Source: Candidatus Dietzia intestinipullorum
Lineage (GTDB): Bacteria > Actinomycetota > Actinomycetes > Mycobacteriales > Mycobacteriaceae
DNA length: 33,338 bases
Direction of reading: 5' to 3'
NCBI GenBank assembly: GCA_019119635.1
Contig: DWWP01000039.1
Span: 1-33,338 of the forward strand
In this document: piece by piece, positions 16,975-25,433 of the stretch
Numbering within the stretch: position 1 is the stretch's first letter
Layout of the letters: the number at the start of each line of letters is the position of its first letter
Position numbers and translations under genes: made by a program
The notes under the pieces: model-generated
What the model was told of the DNA's origin: nothing
The model's database searches: none
What the model saw: only the letters and a program-made list of their open reading frames with translations

Positions 16975-17643
16975 TCAGTCCGCGCTGTCGAGCGCCTGCT
17001 GCCAGAAGTCGGTCTCGAGCCGGGTGGCCGTGCGGAACACCTCGGTGAGCTCGTCGAGCCTGCGCTCGGAGAGCCCGTCCGCGGCCAGCTCGTCCAGCTG
17101 CACGGTGGCGGCGCGGGAGGCGGCCGTGAACTCCTCGCCGGCGTATTCGCCGATCCACTCGCGGTACGGGTGCTCCCCGGTCCCGCCGTGCTCGGCGAGC
17201 CGCGGCTCGAGGCGGGCGCCGATCTCGGCGTAGCCGATCGTGCACGGGGCCAACGACACGGACAGGTCCAGCAGGTCGCCGGCCATGCCACTGTCCAGCA
17301 CGTAGCGGGTGTAGGCGACGGTGGCCTGTTTCTCCGGGGCGGCCTCGAGTTCGGCCCGCGGGATGCCCCACCTCTCGGTGAGGGTCAGGTGCAGCCCGGT
17401 CTCGGCGAGGATGGCCCCGGTCGCGGCGTGGGCGGCCGTGACGTCGGCGAGGGTGCGGCTCTTGTAGGCGGCCAGGGCGTTGGCGCGGGCGAACTGGACG
17501 AGGAAGTGGAAGTCCTGGACCAGATAGTCCTGGAAGACCGGCAGCGGCAGGGTGCCGTCGCCGAGCTGCTCCACGAAGTCGTGCCGGGTGTAGGCGTCCC
17601 ATTCGGCGTGGCAGCGCGCCTTCAGGGTCTCGAGCAGGCTCAC
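16975..17643 (-). CDS. tenA: TenA family aminopyrimidine aminohydrolase / thiaminase II
   Basis: Salvages degraded thiamine by hydrolysing aminopyrimidine forms to HMP. In 222 residues, the active-site residues of B. subtilis TenA are recognisable: D44 (YLVQDFHF), nucleophile C134 (SLAPCTIGYAEIG), Y138 and the C-terminal Glu E210 (RLETDFW). The Tyr47 equivalent is Phe, so substrate preference may differ from classical TenA. The start is GTG with AAGGAGG (17653-17647), unusually close to it; the ribosome binding site includes the last base of the araC stop. It forms an operon with the regulator. The neighbouring PoxB needs thiamine diphosphate, but it is convergent, so the link is only suggestive. 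Confidence 0.92.
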   Translation of the reverse strand: MSLLETLKARCHAEWDAYTRHDFVEQLGDGTLPLPVFQDYLVQDFHFLVQFARANALAAYKSRTLADVTAAHAATGAILAETGLHLTLTERWGIPRAELEAAPEKQATVAYTRYVLDSGMAGDLLDLSVSLAPCTIGYAEIGARLEPRLAEHGGTGEHPYREWIGEYAGEEFTAASRAATVQLDELAADGLSERRLDELTEVFRTATRLETDFWQQALDSAD

Positions 17644-17652
17644 GGGCCTCCT

Positions 17653-18711
17653 TCAGTACTCGGTCGGCATGCCGGTGGCGGTCGACTCGAAGTATGCCAC
17701 CCGGGCCCGGCTCGGCGGGACACCCTCCCAGCGCGTGAAGGACCGGGTGAACGTCGCGGTCTCCGCGTAGCCGAGTTCGGCCGCCACCTCGGATACCGTC
17801 GCGCCCTGCCCGAGCAGTTCCAGCGCCCGCCCGTGCCGCACCTCGTCGAGCAGCCGGCGGAAGGACGTGCCCTCCCCCGTCAGTCGACGCCGCAGCGTGC
17901 GCACGTCGAGGTGCAGGTCAGCCGCCACCTCGGCCATCGACGGCCACTCAGCCCGCTCGTGCCGCAGCCGACTGCGCACCTGTCCGGCCACCCCGACGCG
18001 CGCCATCCGGACGTCCAGCACCTCGCGGCACTGCTTCTCGAACAGACGCGCCGTGTTCTCGTCCGCCTGGGGCAGTCGCTCGCCCAGCTGTTCGGGCGTG
18101 ATCACCAGCCGGTTGCTCGCCGCATGCGGCCGGACCAGGTGGGGCTCAAGTCCCCACGCCTCGCCGAGCAGTGCCGCGCCGGCCGGCTCGAGGGTGGTCT
18201 CGATCGCGGTCAGGCCGAGGTCGATCTGCGCGCCACGGAACGCGGCGGCCAGCCCCGCGAGGTCACGCTCCACCACGAACGCGCGCACGTCCGGCGGGAT
18301 CTCGTCGTCGTCCCCGACCGCGTACGCGTAGCGGTCCCCGGCCTCGACGAGCGAGAAGCGCAGGTGTGTCGGAGACAGTGCGAGGTACGGGATCGCCCGC
18401 TCGATCGCCTCTCGGACGGTGGGGCCGGCCAGCATCATGAACCCGATGACGCCGGTGCGTCCGATGGTCGAGTGGGCCCCGATCTCGATCCCCAGCCCCG
18501 GCCGGCCCCCGAGTCGCCCGAGGATGTTGCGGATCACGGCGAACTCCTGGTGCGCCCAGATGAGCGCGTGCTCGTCGTGCAGGTCCTCCGCGTTCAGGCC
18601 GGTCCCGGCCAGGCATTCCCTCGTCGTCATCCCGTGCGCGGCGCCGCCGTCCACCATGATGCGGACGCCTTCGGTGCCGCGGGGCACCGCCCACACCGGT
18701 GACGAGATCAT
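17653..18711 (-). CDS. AraC family transcriptional regulator (Arabinose_bd-type N-terminus)
   Basis: A 352-residue regulator. The N-terminal about 200 residues are of the type found in OruR/AlkR-like activators (for example FMMLAGPTVREAIERAIPYLALSPTHL). The C-terminal two-helix-turn-helix domain covers about 262-345, with MAEVAADLHLDVRTLRRRLTGEGTSF and VSEVAAELGYAETATFTRSFTRW. It is divergent from the desaturase fusion, whose 102-base upstream region it could control, and 9 bases before tenA in the same direction. TACGGT (18723-18718), 6 bases before the ATG, suggests a leaderless transcript. Regulators of this subtype often sense hydrophobic compounds; the ligand here is unknown. Confidence 0.92.
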   Translation of the reverse strand: MISSPVWAVPRGTEGVRIMVDGGAAHGMTTRECLAGTGLNAEDLHDEHALIWAHQEFAVIRNILGRLGGRPGLGIEIGAHSTIGRTGVIGFMMLAGPTVREAIERAIPYLALSPTHLRFSLVEAGDRYAYAVGDDDEIPPDVRAFVVERDLAGLAAAFRGAQIDLGLTAIETTLEPAGAALLGEAWGLEPHLVRPHAASNRLVITPEQLGERLPQADENTARLFEKQCREVLDVRMARVGVAGQVRSRLRHERAEWPSMAEVAADLHLDVRTLRRRLTGEGTSFRRLLDEVRHGRALELLGQGATVSEVAAELGYAETATFTRSFTRWEGVPPSRARVAYFESTATGMPTEY

Positions 18712-18717
18712 CGGCCG

Positions 18718-18723
18718 ACCGTA
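18718..18723 (-). promoter_or_regulatory. Candidate -10 box (TACGGT) for leaderless araC-type gene
   Basis: TACGGT on the minus strand fits TANNNT and ends 6 bases before the ATG at 18711. No Shine-Dalgarno sequence precedes that ATG. Confidence 0.45.
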
Positions 18724-18800
18724 TCAACGCCCACCCGTCGGTGGCCGAAAATGTCAATTTCTCGCCCGCTGTTGCCCTTCCGGTCGTGCCGCCCGGTGTC

Positions 18801-18806
18801 TACCGT
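18801..18806 (+). promoter_or_regulatory. Candidate -10 box (TACCGT) for leaderless desaturase fusion
   Basis: TACCGT ends 7 bases before the ATG at 18814; the same hexamer precedes moeA. TTCCGG (18778-18783) is 17 bases upstream as a poor -35. This supports ATG 18814 over the in-frame ATG at 18751. Confidence 0.45.
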
Positions 18807-18813
18807 CACAGTC

Positions 18814-21063
18814 ATGACTCTCGCCAGCGATGTTCGTGCCGACACTGCCCTCACGGGCACCACAGGCCTCGCCGAGGAGCTCCAGGCGCTCTACGCCCGC
18901 GCCAAGGCCCGGGTCGGCGAGGACGACCTCGCCCACATCCGCCACGTCACCGCCTACGGCGAGGCGATCGACGCGCGCCGGCGCGAGCTGCTGCGCGACG
19001 GCGGGCCGCGGGCGATCCGGCGCGCCACCGCGCTGGAGATGATGTACCGGCTCATGCAGTTCTCCGAGCTGGGCCACAACATCATCCACGGCTCGTACGA
19101 TCACCTGCCCGGCAACGGCGAGTACCACTCCGACCGCTACGACTGGGATTTCAACGTCGACGTGGAGCACTGGAAGACCATGCACCACGTGGGCCATCAC
19201 CCCAACACCAACATCGTCGGCCGGGACCACGACCTGGGCTACAGCATCCTCCGGGGAAGCGCCGGCCAGGACTGGTACGGGCACCACGCCGGGCAGGTCG
19301 CGATGGTGTCCGCCCTCGCGGCCCTCGCCCCGTTGGCCGCGCCGTTCTTCCTGTCCAACATCGCGCGGAAGGTCGAGGGGCACCGGTTCTTCAGCTCGTA
19401 CACCCTCCGGACGCCCGCCCGGATCGCCGGCCGCGACGCCCGCCGCCGCTTCGTCGACGAGCCGTTCCGTTCCGGCTGGAAAACGCTGCCCACGCTGGCG
19501 GCCAACTATCTCGGCGGCGTCACCGGGTACATGTCGGTGCTGTTCCTCGTCTTCATCGAACACCACGCGGGCGAGCTGGAACTGTTCACCGACCCCGGCC
19601 CCGACGAGACCGCGGACCAGTACTACGAGCGCCAGATCCGGGCGACCCGCAACTTCCTGCCCAGCACCTCGATGGACGACGCCCTGGCCCGCATCCTCGC
19701 CGAGGAGGTGCCGTTCGCCGACCGCCCCGACCTCCGCATCTTCTACGGCGGCCTGGACACGCACGTCGAGCACCACCTGTTCCCGGACCTGCCGCCGTCG
19801 ATGCAGCGGCAGATCGCGCCGGAGGTGCGCGCGATCGCCGCCCGGTACGGACTGCCCTACAACGAGACCCCGCTGCTGGAGACGGTGCCGCTGATCGCCA
19901 AGACCCTCACGGGGTTGTCGGCGCCGCTGGGCGAGCGGGAGTTCGGCCGCCCCCGGGAGCTGTTCACGCAGCCCCGGGCACTGCTGCGGCGTCTGGCGTA
20001 CGGGATGGCCTACAAGCCGCTGCCCGAGTCGCCGTACCTGGACAAGCCACGCTTCTACAACGTGCCGGTCGCGGTCCTGTCCGCCGCCCCGGCCGCCGAC
20101 GGGCAGGCGCTCTCGGTCCGGCTGGCCCGGCCGCGCGGCTGGGACGACGTCGAGTGGGACGCGGGCGCGTACGTCTCCGTCCGGATGACCGTCGACGGCG
20201 AGGAACTCGTCCGCCAGTACAGCCTCGTGCACGACAGCACGTCGGCGTCGGACGCCATGGAGATCTGCATCAAGCGCGTCGCGGACGGGCGGGTCTCCAA
20301 CCGACTCAACGACGAGCTGCGGGCCGGCGACCACGTCACGCTCGTCGGCGCGCCCCACTCGTCCGGGGAGTTCGCCATGGACGCCCCCACCGCGCCGTCC
20401 CTGCACATCGCCGGCGGGGTGGGCATCACGCCGATCATCAGCCTGCTCCGGCGCATCGCCCGCGAGACGAGCGAAGCGGGGGTCCGCGCGGACGCGACCC
20501 TGCTCTACTTCAACCGGGATGACCGCTCGATCCTCTTCGAGCCGGAGCTGCGCGCGCTGGCCCGCGAGTCGGGCATCACCCTGCACCTGTTCACCGACAC
20601 CCCCTCGCCCCGCGCCGATCTGGACTCCGGCCGGCTCACCCCCGAGCTGCTCGAGCGGGTCGTGCCCGACGCCGCGTCGCGCGAGACCTACGCGTGCGCG
20701 CCCCTCGTCGTCGTCGACACCGCCCGTGACGCCCTGACCGCGCTGGGCCTGCCCGCGGAGCGGTTCCACACCGAGTCCTTCACCGCCCCCGAGCTGGAGC
20801 GGCCAGCCGACGACGGCAGCCGCTACACCGTCCGCTTCGCCCGTACCGGGACGTCTGTGGAGATCGACGGCGGCACCACCCTGCTCGAGGCCGCCGGCCG
20901 GGCCGGGATCCGCGTGCCCACCGGCTGCGAGCGCGGCCTGTGCAAGGCGTGCGTCACCACCAAGCTCGACGGCACCACCCAGCACGAGGGCGACGGCCCG
21001 GCGCAGGAGCGGGTCACCGTGTGCACCAGCATGGCCTCCTCGGACATCGAGCTCGACCTTTGA
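18814..21063 (+). CDS. Single-chain fatty acid desaturase fused to FAD/NAD(P)H reductase and 2Fe-2S ferredoxin
   Basis: A 749-residue three-part enzyme. Residues 1-360 are a membrane fatty acid desaturase with three histidine boxes: H88-H92 (HNIIH), H125-H129 (HVGHH) and H317-H321 (HVEHH). Residues about 411-655 are a ferredoxin-NADP reductase-like module with the FAD motif RQYS at 467-470 and the nucleotide motif GGVGITP at 534-540. Residues about 670-749 are a plant-type ferredoxin with ligands C705, C710, C713 and C737. It would take electrons from NAD(P)H to the di-iron centre without partner proteins. M. tuberculosis DesA3 (Rv3229c) uses a separate reductase, Rv3230c; here both are one chain. 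Start 18814 is chosen from the TACCGT box. The acyl substrate and double-bond position are not readable. Confidence 0.93.
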   Translation: MTLASDVRADTALTGTTGLAEELQALYARAKARVGEDDLAHIRHVTAYGEAIDARRRELLRDGGPRAIRRATALEMMYRLMQFSELGHNIIHGSYDHLPGNGEYHSDRYDWDFNVDVEHWKTMHHVGHHPNTNIVGRDHDLGYSILRGSAGQDWYGHHAGQVAMVSALAALAPLAAPFFLSNIARKVEGHRFFSSYTLRTPARIAGRDARRRFVDEPFRSGWKTLPTLAANYLGGVTGYMSVLFLVFIEHHAGELELFTDPGPDETADQYYERQIRATRNFLPSTSMDDALARILAEEVPFADRPDLRIFYGGLDTHVEHHLFPDLPPSMQRQIAPEVRAIAARYGLPYNETPLLETVPLIAKTLTGLSAPLGEREFGRPRELFTQPRALLRRLAYGMAYKPLPESPYLDKPRFYNVPVAVLSAAPAADGQALSVRLARPRGWDDVEWDAGAYVSVRMTVDGEELVRQYSLVHDSTSASDAMEICIKRVADGRVSNRLNDELRAGDHVTLVGAPHSSGEFAMDAPTAPSLHIAGGVGITPIISLLRRIARETSEAGVRADATLLYFNRDDRSILFEPELRALARESGITLHLFTDTPSPRADLDSGRLTPELLERVVPDAASRETYACAPLVVVDTARDALTALGLPAERFHTESFTAPELERPADDGSRYTVRFARTGTSVEIDGGTTLLEAAGRAGIRVPTGCERGLCKACVTTKLDGTTQHEGDGPAQERVTVCTSMASSDIELDL

Positions 21064-21082
21064 CTTCGTCCTGACCTGGACA

Positions 21083-21088
21083 TACGTT
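21083..21088 (+). promoter_or_regulatory. Candidate -10 box (TACGTT) for leaderless MFS gene
   Basis: TACGTT ends 7 bases before the GTG at 21096, in the 32-base gap after the desaturase fusion. There is no Shine-Dalgarno sequence before the GTG. Confidence 0.45.
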
Positions 21089-21095
21089 GCCCCAG

Positions 21096-22484
21096 GTGTC
21101 CTCTTCCCAGACGATCGTCCCCGAACGCCGGGCGTGGCTCGCGCTCACCGCCCTGTGCGCGGGACTGTTCATCACACTCATGGACCAGGCGCTCGTGGCC
21201 GTGGCGCTGCCGAGCATCCGCGAGGATCTGGACGCGAGCATCAACCAGACCGTGTGGGTCGTCGCGGTCTACCTGCTCGCCTTTGCCGCCCCGCTGCTGG
21301 TCAGCGGGAGGCTCGGGGACCGCTTCGGCCAGCGCAACGTCTACCTGGCGGGGATGGGGGTGTTCACCGCCGCCGCCACGGCCGCGGCGTTCGCCCCCTC
21401 GATCGAGCTGCTCATCGTGGCCCGCGCCGTCCAGGGGCTGGGAGCCTCGCTGCTCAACCCGCAGCCGCTGAGCATCATCCACCGGGTCTTCGCGTGGAAC
21501 CGGCGTGGTGCCGCGATGGGGATGTGGAGCGCCGTGGCCAGTTCGGCGGGCCTGTTCGGTCCGATCCTCGGCGGGCTGATCGTGGGTTCCGCCGGGTGGC
21601 GCTGGGTGTTCGCCCTCTACATCCCGTTCGGGCTGCTCGCGGTGGTGCTGGTCGCACTCCTCGTCCCGCGCCTGCCCACCGGCGTCGGCCGGATCGACCT
21701 GGTGAGCGCCCTGTTCGCGGTGGTGGCCGTCCTCGCGGTGACGCTCACGCTCCAACAGGGACCCGACCTGGAGTGGCCGTTGTGGCTGTGGGCCGTGTTC
21801 CTCGTCGGCATCGCGGCGGCGGCGGTGTTCGTGTGGCTGCAGTTCCGCGCCCGCCGCCTGGGCGTCGACGCGCTGATGCCGCCGGCACTGTTCGCCCACC
21901 GGAACTTCGCTCTCGGCTCCTTCTCGGTGTTCACCCTGGGCTTCGCGGTGTACTCGATGAACATCCCGATCATGCTCTACCTGCAGACCGCGGAGGGCTT
22001 GTCGGCGGAGGTCGCCGGGCTGATGATGATCCCCACCGCCGTCGTCTCCCTCGTGCTGGCGCCGATCGTCGGTCGGCTCACCGACCGGACGGCGCCGGGT
22101 GTGGTGTCGACGACCGGCTTCGCGTCGATGGTCGCCGCGATGCTGCTGTTCGCCGGGATGATGGCGTTCCGGGTGCCGGTGGCGTGGCTGCTCGTGCCGC
22201 TCGTGCTCATGGGCGCGGCCAACGCGATGTGTTGGGCGGCGAACTCCGCCGTGTCGATGCGCGGCCTGCCCTCCGATCTCGTCGGCGCCGGGTCGGGCGT
22301 CTACAACACCTCGCGCCAGGTGGGGGCCGTGGTCGGTGCGGCCGCGCTCGGCGCGGTCATGCAGGTCGGCATCGAGAGCACGGACTTCGCCACCGCGATG
22401 GGACTCACGCTGGTCCTGCCCGCCGCCCTGCTCCTCGCGGGTGCGGCGGCGGTCCGGCGCTTCCGGCCCGATTCCCCGCACTGA
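21096..22484 (+). CDS. MFS transporter, DHA2 (EmrB/QacA) drug exporter family
   Basis: About 462 residues with some 14 hydrophobic segments, the DHA2 pattern of proton-driven multidrug exporters in the plasma membrane. The DHA2 motif in helix 1 appears as LMDQALVAVALPSI, and the A motif as GRLGDRFGQRNVYLAG after helix 2. SVASSAGLFGPILGGLIV resembles antiporter motif C. The proposed GTG start gives VSSSQTIVPERRAWLALTALC. The upstream frame is open to 21087 but has no better start. There is no adjacent local regulator. The substrate is unknown. Confidence 0.9.
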   Translation: MSSSQTIVPERRAWLALTALCAGLFITLMDQALVAVALPSIREDLDASINQTVWVVAVYLLAFAAPLLVSGRLGDRFGQRNVYLAGMGVFTAAATAAAFAPSIELLIVARAVQGLGASLLNPQPLSIIHRVFAWNRRGAAMGMWSAVASSAGLFGPILGGLIVGSAGWRWVFALYIPFGLLAVVLVALLVPRLPTGVGRIDLVSALFAVVAVLAVTLTLQQGPDLEWPLWLWAVFLVGIAAAAVFVWLQFRARRLGVDALMPPALFAHRNFALGSFSVFTLGFAVYSMNIPIMLYLQTAEGLSAEVAGLMMIPTAVVSLVLAPIVGRLTDRTAPGVVSTTGFASMVAAMLLFAGMMAFRVPVAWLLVPLVLMGAANAMCWAANSAVSMRGLPSDLVGAGSGVYNTSRQVGAVVGAAALGAVMQVGIESTDFATAMGLTLVLPAALLLAGAAAVRRFRPDSPH

Positions 22485-22491
22485 CGCCGAC

Positions 22492-22497
22492 TATCCT
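22492..22497 (+). promoter_or_regulatory. Candidate -10 box (TATCCT) for leaderless moaC-mogA
   Basis: TATCCT fits TANNNT and ends 7 bases before the ATG at 22505, in the 20-base gap after the MFS gene. No Shine-Dalgarno sequence is visible. Confidence 0.45.
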
Positions 22498-22504
22498 GGC
22501 CCCT

Positions 22505-23506
22505 ATGACAGATCCGCAGCTCACGCACGTCGACCCCGAGGGCCGCGTCCGCATGGTCGACGTGGGCGCCAAGGCCGTCACCAGCCGCACCGCCACCGCC
22601 GAGGGCGTGTTCCGGACGCGGCCCGACGTGGTCCGCATGGTCGCCGGCGACGAGCTGGGCAAGGCGGATGTCCTGGCCACGGCCCGGATCGCGGGGATCG
22701 GCGCCGCCAAGAAGACCTCCGAACTGATCCCGTTGTGCCACCAGATCCCGCTCAGCTCGGTGAAGGTGCACTTCGACCTCGATCCGGAGGCGGGGGAGAT
22801 CCACGTCGTGAGCACCGCCAAGACCACGGGCCGCACCGGCGTCGAGATGGAGGCCCTGACCGCCGTCTCGGTGGCCGGGCTGACGCTGCACGACATGGTC
22901 AAGGCCGTCGACCCACTGGCCACCATGGACGGCGTGCGGTTGGCCGCCAAGACCGGTGGCAAGCGGGGGGACTGGTCACGGGCCTCCGGCGCCGCGACGG
23001 GGGGTGTCGACGACGACGAGGTCGCGTCCGGCTCGCGCACGGGCGTCGTCCTGGTCTCGTCCACGGCGGCCGCCGCGGGCGATCGCGAGGATCTGACGGG
23101 GCCGGAGATCCGGTCCTGGCTGTCCGAGCGGGGTTTCGGGCCGCTCGAGGTGCACGTGGTGGCGGATGCCGATATCGCCGGTGCTGTGGCCGAACAGGTG
23201 CGCCGCTCCCCCACCGTGCTGCTGACGACCGGTGGCACGGGCGTCGCGGCGGATGACCGCACGCCCGAGGCGACCGCTCCGCATCTCACCGTCGAGTTGC
23301 CCGGCGTTGCCGAGGCGATGCGCGCCAGGGGACTGGACGTCACGCCGACCGCCGCTCTGAGCCGCGGCATGGTCGGCTTCGCGGGGCGGACACTGGTGGC
23401 CAACCTGCCGGGCTCGTCGGGCGGCGTCCGGGACGGGTTGGCCGTGCTGGGCGAGCTGCTCGAGCATCTGCTCGATGTCCACGCGGGAGCCGGCCATGAC
23501 CACTGA
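22505..23506 (+). CDS. moaC: Bifunctional molybdenum cofactor protein: MoaC fused to MogA/MoaB
   Basis: A 333-residue fusion of two cofactor enzymes. Residues 10-158 are MoaC (cyclic pyranopterin monophosphate synthase), with KTSELIPLCHQIPLSSV and GVEMEALTAVSVAGLTLHDMVKA; K53, H79, E114, D130 and K133 match E. coli K51, H77, E112, D128 and K131. Residues about 178-325 are a MogA/MoaB-type adenylyltransferase, with TTGGTGVAADDRTPEAT (241-257) and the MPT loop LPGSSGGVRDGL. A short acidic/Gly linker (160-177) joins them. The MogA half would adenylate molybdopterin for MoeA. This fusion is a known arrangement in actinobacteria. The stop lies inside the start of moaE (11-base overlap). Confidence 0.94.
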   Translation: MTDPQLTHVDPEGRVRMVDVGAKAVTSRTATAEGVFRTRPDVVRMVAGDELGKADVLATARIAGIGAAKKTSELIPLCHQIPLSSVKVHFDLDPEAGEIHVVSTAKTTGRTGVEMEALTAVSVAGLTLHDMVKAVDPLATMDGVRLAAKTGGKRGDWSRASGAATGGVDDDEVASGSRTGVVLVSSTAAAAGDREDLTGPEIRSWLSERGFGPLEVHVVADADIAGAVAEQVRRSPTVLLTTGGTGVAADDRTPEATAPHLTVELPGVAEAMRARGLDVTPTAALSRGMVGFAGRTLVANLPGSSGGVRDGLAVLGELLEHLLDVHAGAGHDH

Positions 23507-23924
23507 GGACCCGCTCGCCCGGATCACCGACGCGGTGATCGACCCGCGCGAGGTGGAGGAGGCGGTCTGGAGCACTGCGGACGGCGCGATGGTGACGTTC
23601 TCCGGCGTGGTCCGCGATCACGACGGCGGCCGCGACGTCCACGACATCGAGTACTCGGCGCACCCGGTGGCCGCCGACATGCTGGGGAGATTGTGCGAGG
23701 AGATCGCCCGGGAGCGTGTGATCCGCGTGGGCGCGGTGCACCGGGTGGGTGTGCTTCCGGTGGGCGAGGTCGCCGTCGTGGCGGTGGCGGTCGCGCCGCA
23801 CCGGGCAGAGGCGTTTGCCGCCTGCTCAGCTCTGATCGAGCGCCTCAAGCACGAGGTGCCGATCTGGAAGCGGCAGCGCTTCGCCGACGGTGTCTCGGAA
23901 TGGGTGGGCGTCGGCGACGGCTGA
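23496..23924 (+). CDS. moaE: Molybdopterin synthase large subunit MoaE
   Basis: Catalytic subunit that, with MoaD thiocarboxylate, puts two sulfurs into cPMP to make molybdopterin. In 142 residues the signature LKHEVPIWKRQ holds the catalytic lysines K118 and K125 (E. coli K119 and K126), and VTFSGVVRDH and PHRAEAFAAC also match. The ATG at 23496 is preferred, with GGGAG 6 bases upstream; an in-frame ATG at 23475 would overlap moaC more deeply. The last 80 bases are antisense to the 3' end of the DUF222/HNH gene. Confidence 0.94.
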   Translation: MTTEDPLARITDAVIDPREVEEAVWSTADGAMVTFSGVVRDHDGGRDVHDIEYSAHPVAADMLGRLCEEIARERVIRVGAVHRVGVLPVGEVAVVAVAVAPHRAEAFAACSALIERLKHEVPIWKRQRFADGVSEWVGVGDG

Positions 23925-25410
23925 TCCCCGGTGGATTGGTCAGGTGCCCGTCCTCGGCGATGAGCCGCTCGAGGTGGGTGTTCCAGGCGTCGTGCCGGAT
24001 CTGTTCTCGTGCCCGGGCCAGGGGGCCGCTGGGTCTGGTGCGGTGCTCGTGGCCGGTGTCGGTGATGATGACCAACTCCCCCAACGGTCCGGGCCGGTAG
24101 GCATTGTGGCCGAAGGTCTTCTCCAGGTGGTGCTTGCGGCACAGGCACACCAGGTTCCACTCCGTGCTCGGCCCGCCGAGCTCGGGCTCCGTGGTGTTGA
24201 AGGCGATCACATGATCGATGTCGCAGTGAGCGGCCGCCACACTGCACCCGGGGTGCCGGCAGGTGCCGTCTCGCAACCGGATCCGCTCGACCATGGCGGG
24301 GGTCAGCACGTACCGCAGGGCGTGGTCGGGCGAGTCGAGCGCCCCGGGGGCCGGGTCGACGACCTCGAACCGTACCCGCACCTCATCCTGATCCTGGTCG
24401 TCGCCGTCCATCAGCTCGCGGCACAGCCATTCGAAGCTGCTGTAGGCGCCGTGGACGAACTCCACCCGGTTGGGCAGGCCCCGGGCGGTGGCGGCGATGA
24501 CACTGATCCGCACCGGCTGCCCACCCGCGGTGGCGTTGCCCACGCCCGGGCGCGGCAGGCCCCCGAAGGGCACCGCCTCGACGACCTCCATCGGCTCACC
24601 GTCCGGGCCGGCCTCCACCGTGGTGGCACCGGCCGGGGTGTACACCGCCAGTGCCGCCAGGGCGTCGGCGCGTAGCTGGTCGATCGTCCCGCGCTCCCCG
24701 ACGGCAGCGGCCGCCTGGGCGTCGCCCTCGATGCGCTGGCGCAGGAACTCGGCGGCAGCCACCGGCAGCGTCGCCCACAGGGTGGCCATCCCGTTGCGGG
24801 TGGGACGGAACCGCACCCTGCGCGACCGGGACGCCTCCCGGGTGGCGTCCTCGGCCGCGCCCGGATCGTGCTGCTCCACCGCACGGTCGACCGCCGATTC
24901 CACCGCGCTGCGGCTTGGCCGGTCCCCGTCGGTGACATCGGCGACGATCCCTGCCACCACCTCACGCTCCACCGCGGCCACACTCGCGTCCGGCACGCCG
25001 GCCAGACGGCACGCCAGGTCGATGGCCAACTGCTCGGGCACCAGGCCCCGCCCGACCGCCTGCCGAAGCCGCGGCAGGCGGGTATGGATCTGCACCCCCG
25101 CGGTGACCAGGCGCCCGGCGTGCCAACACGTGAGCTGACAGGCGGCCGCCAGATGGTCGCGGGCCCGCGACTGCGGATCCAGTCGCGCATACGCCGGCAG
25201 TCCGCGCCCACCACGGGCCCGGTCGACCTCCTCGGACTCCTCCGCCAGGCGCGCCATCTGCTCGACGATCACATGCGCGGCCTCCAGCCGCGTGGCGCCG
25301 GCCTTGTTCTGCGCAACCGTCGCCGACCGCGCCGCCTCACTGACCGCCTCCATGCCCACCACGTCGAGAGGCTCCGGCAGGTCGAACAACGCACTCATCG
25401 TCGTCGTCAT
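23845..25410 (-). CDS. DUF222 and HNH endonuclease domain protein (REP13E12 family)
   Basis: A 521-residue protein of the actinobacterial 13E12 repeat family. DUF222 occupies about 20-340, with AxLTxxH-like LDPQSRARDHLAAACQLT and LVPEQLAIDLACRLAGV. The C-terminal HNH nuclease has C384 and C389 (CRHPGC), the core HCDIDH at 395-400, N419 and CLCRKHH at 422-428. The last 26 or so residues are very Arg/Pro-rich and lie antisense to moaE, so they may have been added by loss of an original stop. The start ATG at 25410 has a G-run about 5 bases upstream. Relatives occur in many copies per genome, and some in M. tuberculosis respond to DNA damage; an SOS-like box lies upstream here. The biological role is not established. 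Confidence 0.9.
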   Translation of the reverse strand: MTTTMSALFDLPEPLDVVGMEAVSEAARSATVAQNKAGATRLEAAHVIVEQMARLAEESEEVDRARGGRGLPAYARLDPQSRARDHLAAACQLTCWHAGRLVTAGVQIHTRLPRLRQAVGRGLVPEQLAIDLACRLAGVPDASVAAVEREVVAGIVADVTDGDRPSRSAVESAVDRAVEQHDPGAAEDATREASRSRRVRFRPTRNGMATLWATLPVAAAEFLRQRIEGDAQAAAAVGERGTIDQLRADALAALAVYTPAGATTVEAGPDGEPMEVVEAVPFGGLPRPGVGNATAGGQPVRISVIAATARGLPNRVEFVHGAYSSFEWLCRELMDGDDQDQDEVRVRFEVVDPAPGALDSPDHALRYVLTPAMVERIRLRDGTCRHPGCSVAAAHCDIDHVIAFNTTEPELGGPSTEWNLVCLCRKHHLEKTFGHNAYRPGPLGELVIITDTGHEHRTRPSGPLARAREQIRHDAWNTHLERLIAEDGHLTNPPGISRRRRPPIPRHRRRSAAASRSAPRA

Positions 25411-25433
25411 ACCAGCCCCCCAACCGAGTTACA

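Noticed and set aside
18754-20985. 743-codon open frame antisense to the desaturase fusion
   Set aside because: No motif and atypical composition; the plus strand carries complete His boxes and cofactor motifs.
20823-22481. Long antisense frame over the MFS gene, rich in His/Arg/Gln/Glu
   Set aside because: Typical mirror frame of a membrane protein gene in high-GC DNA.
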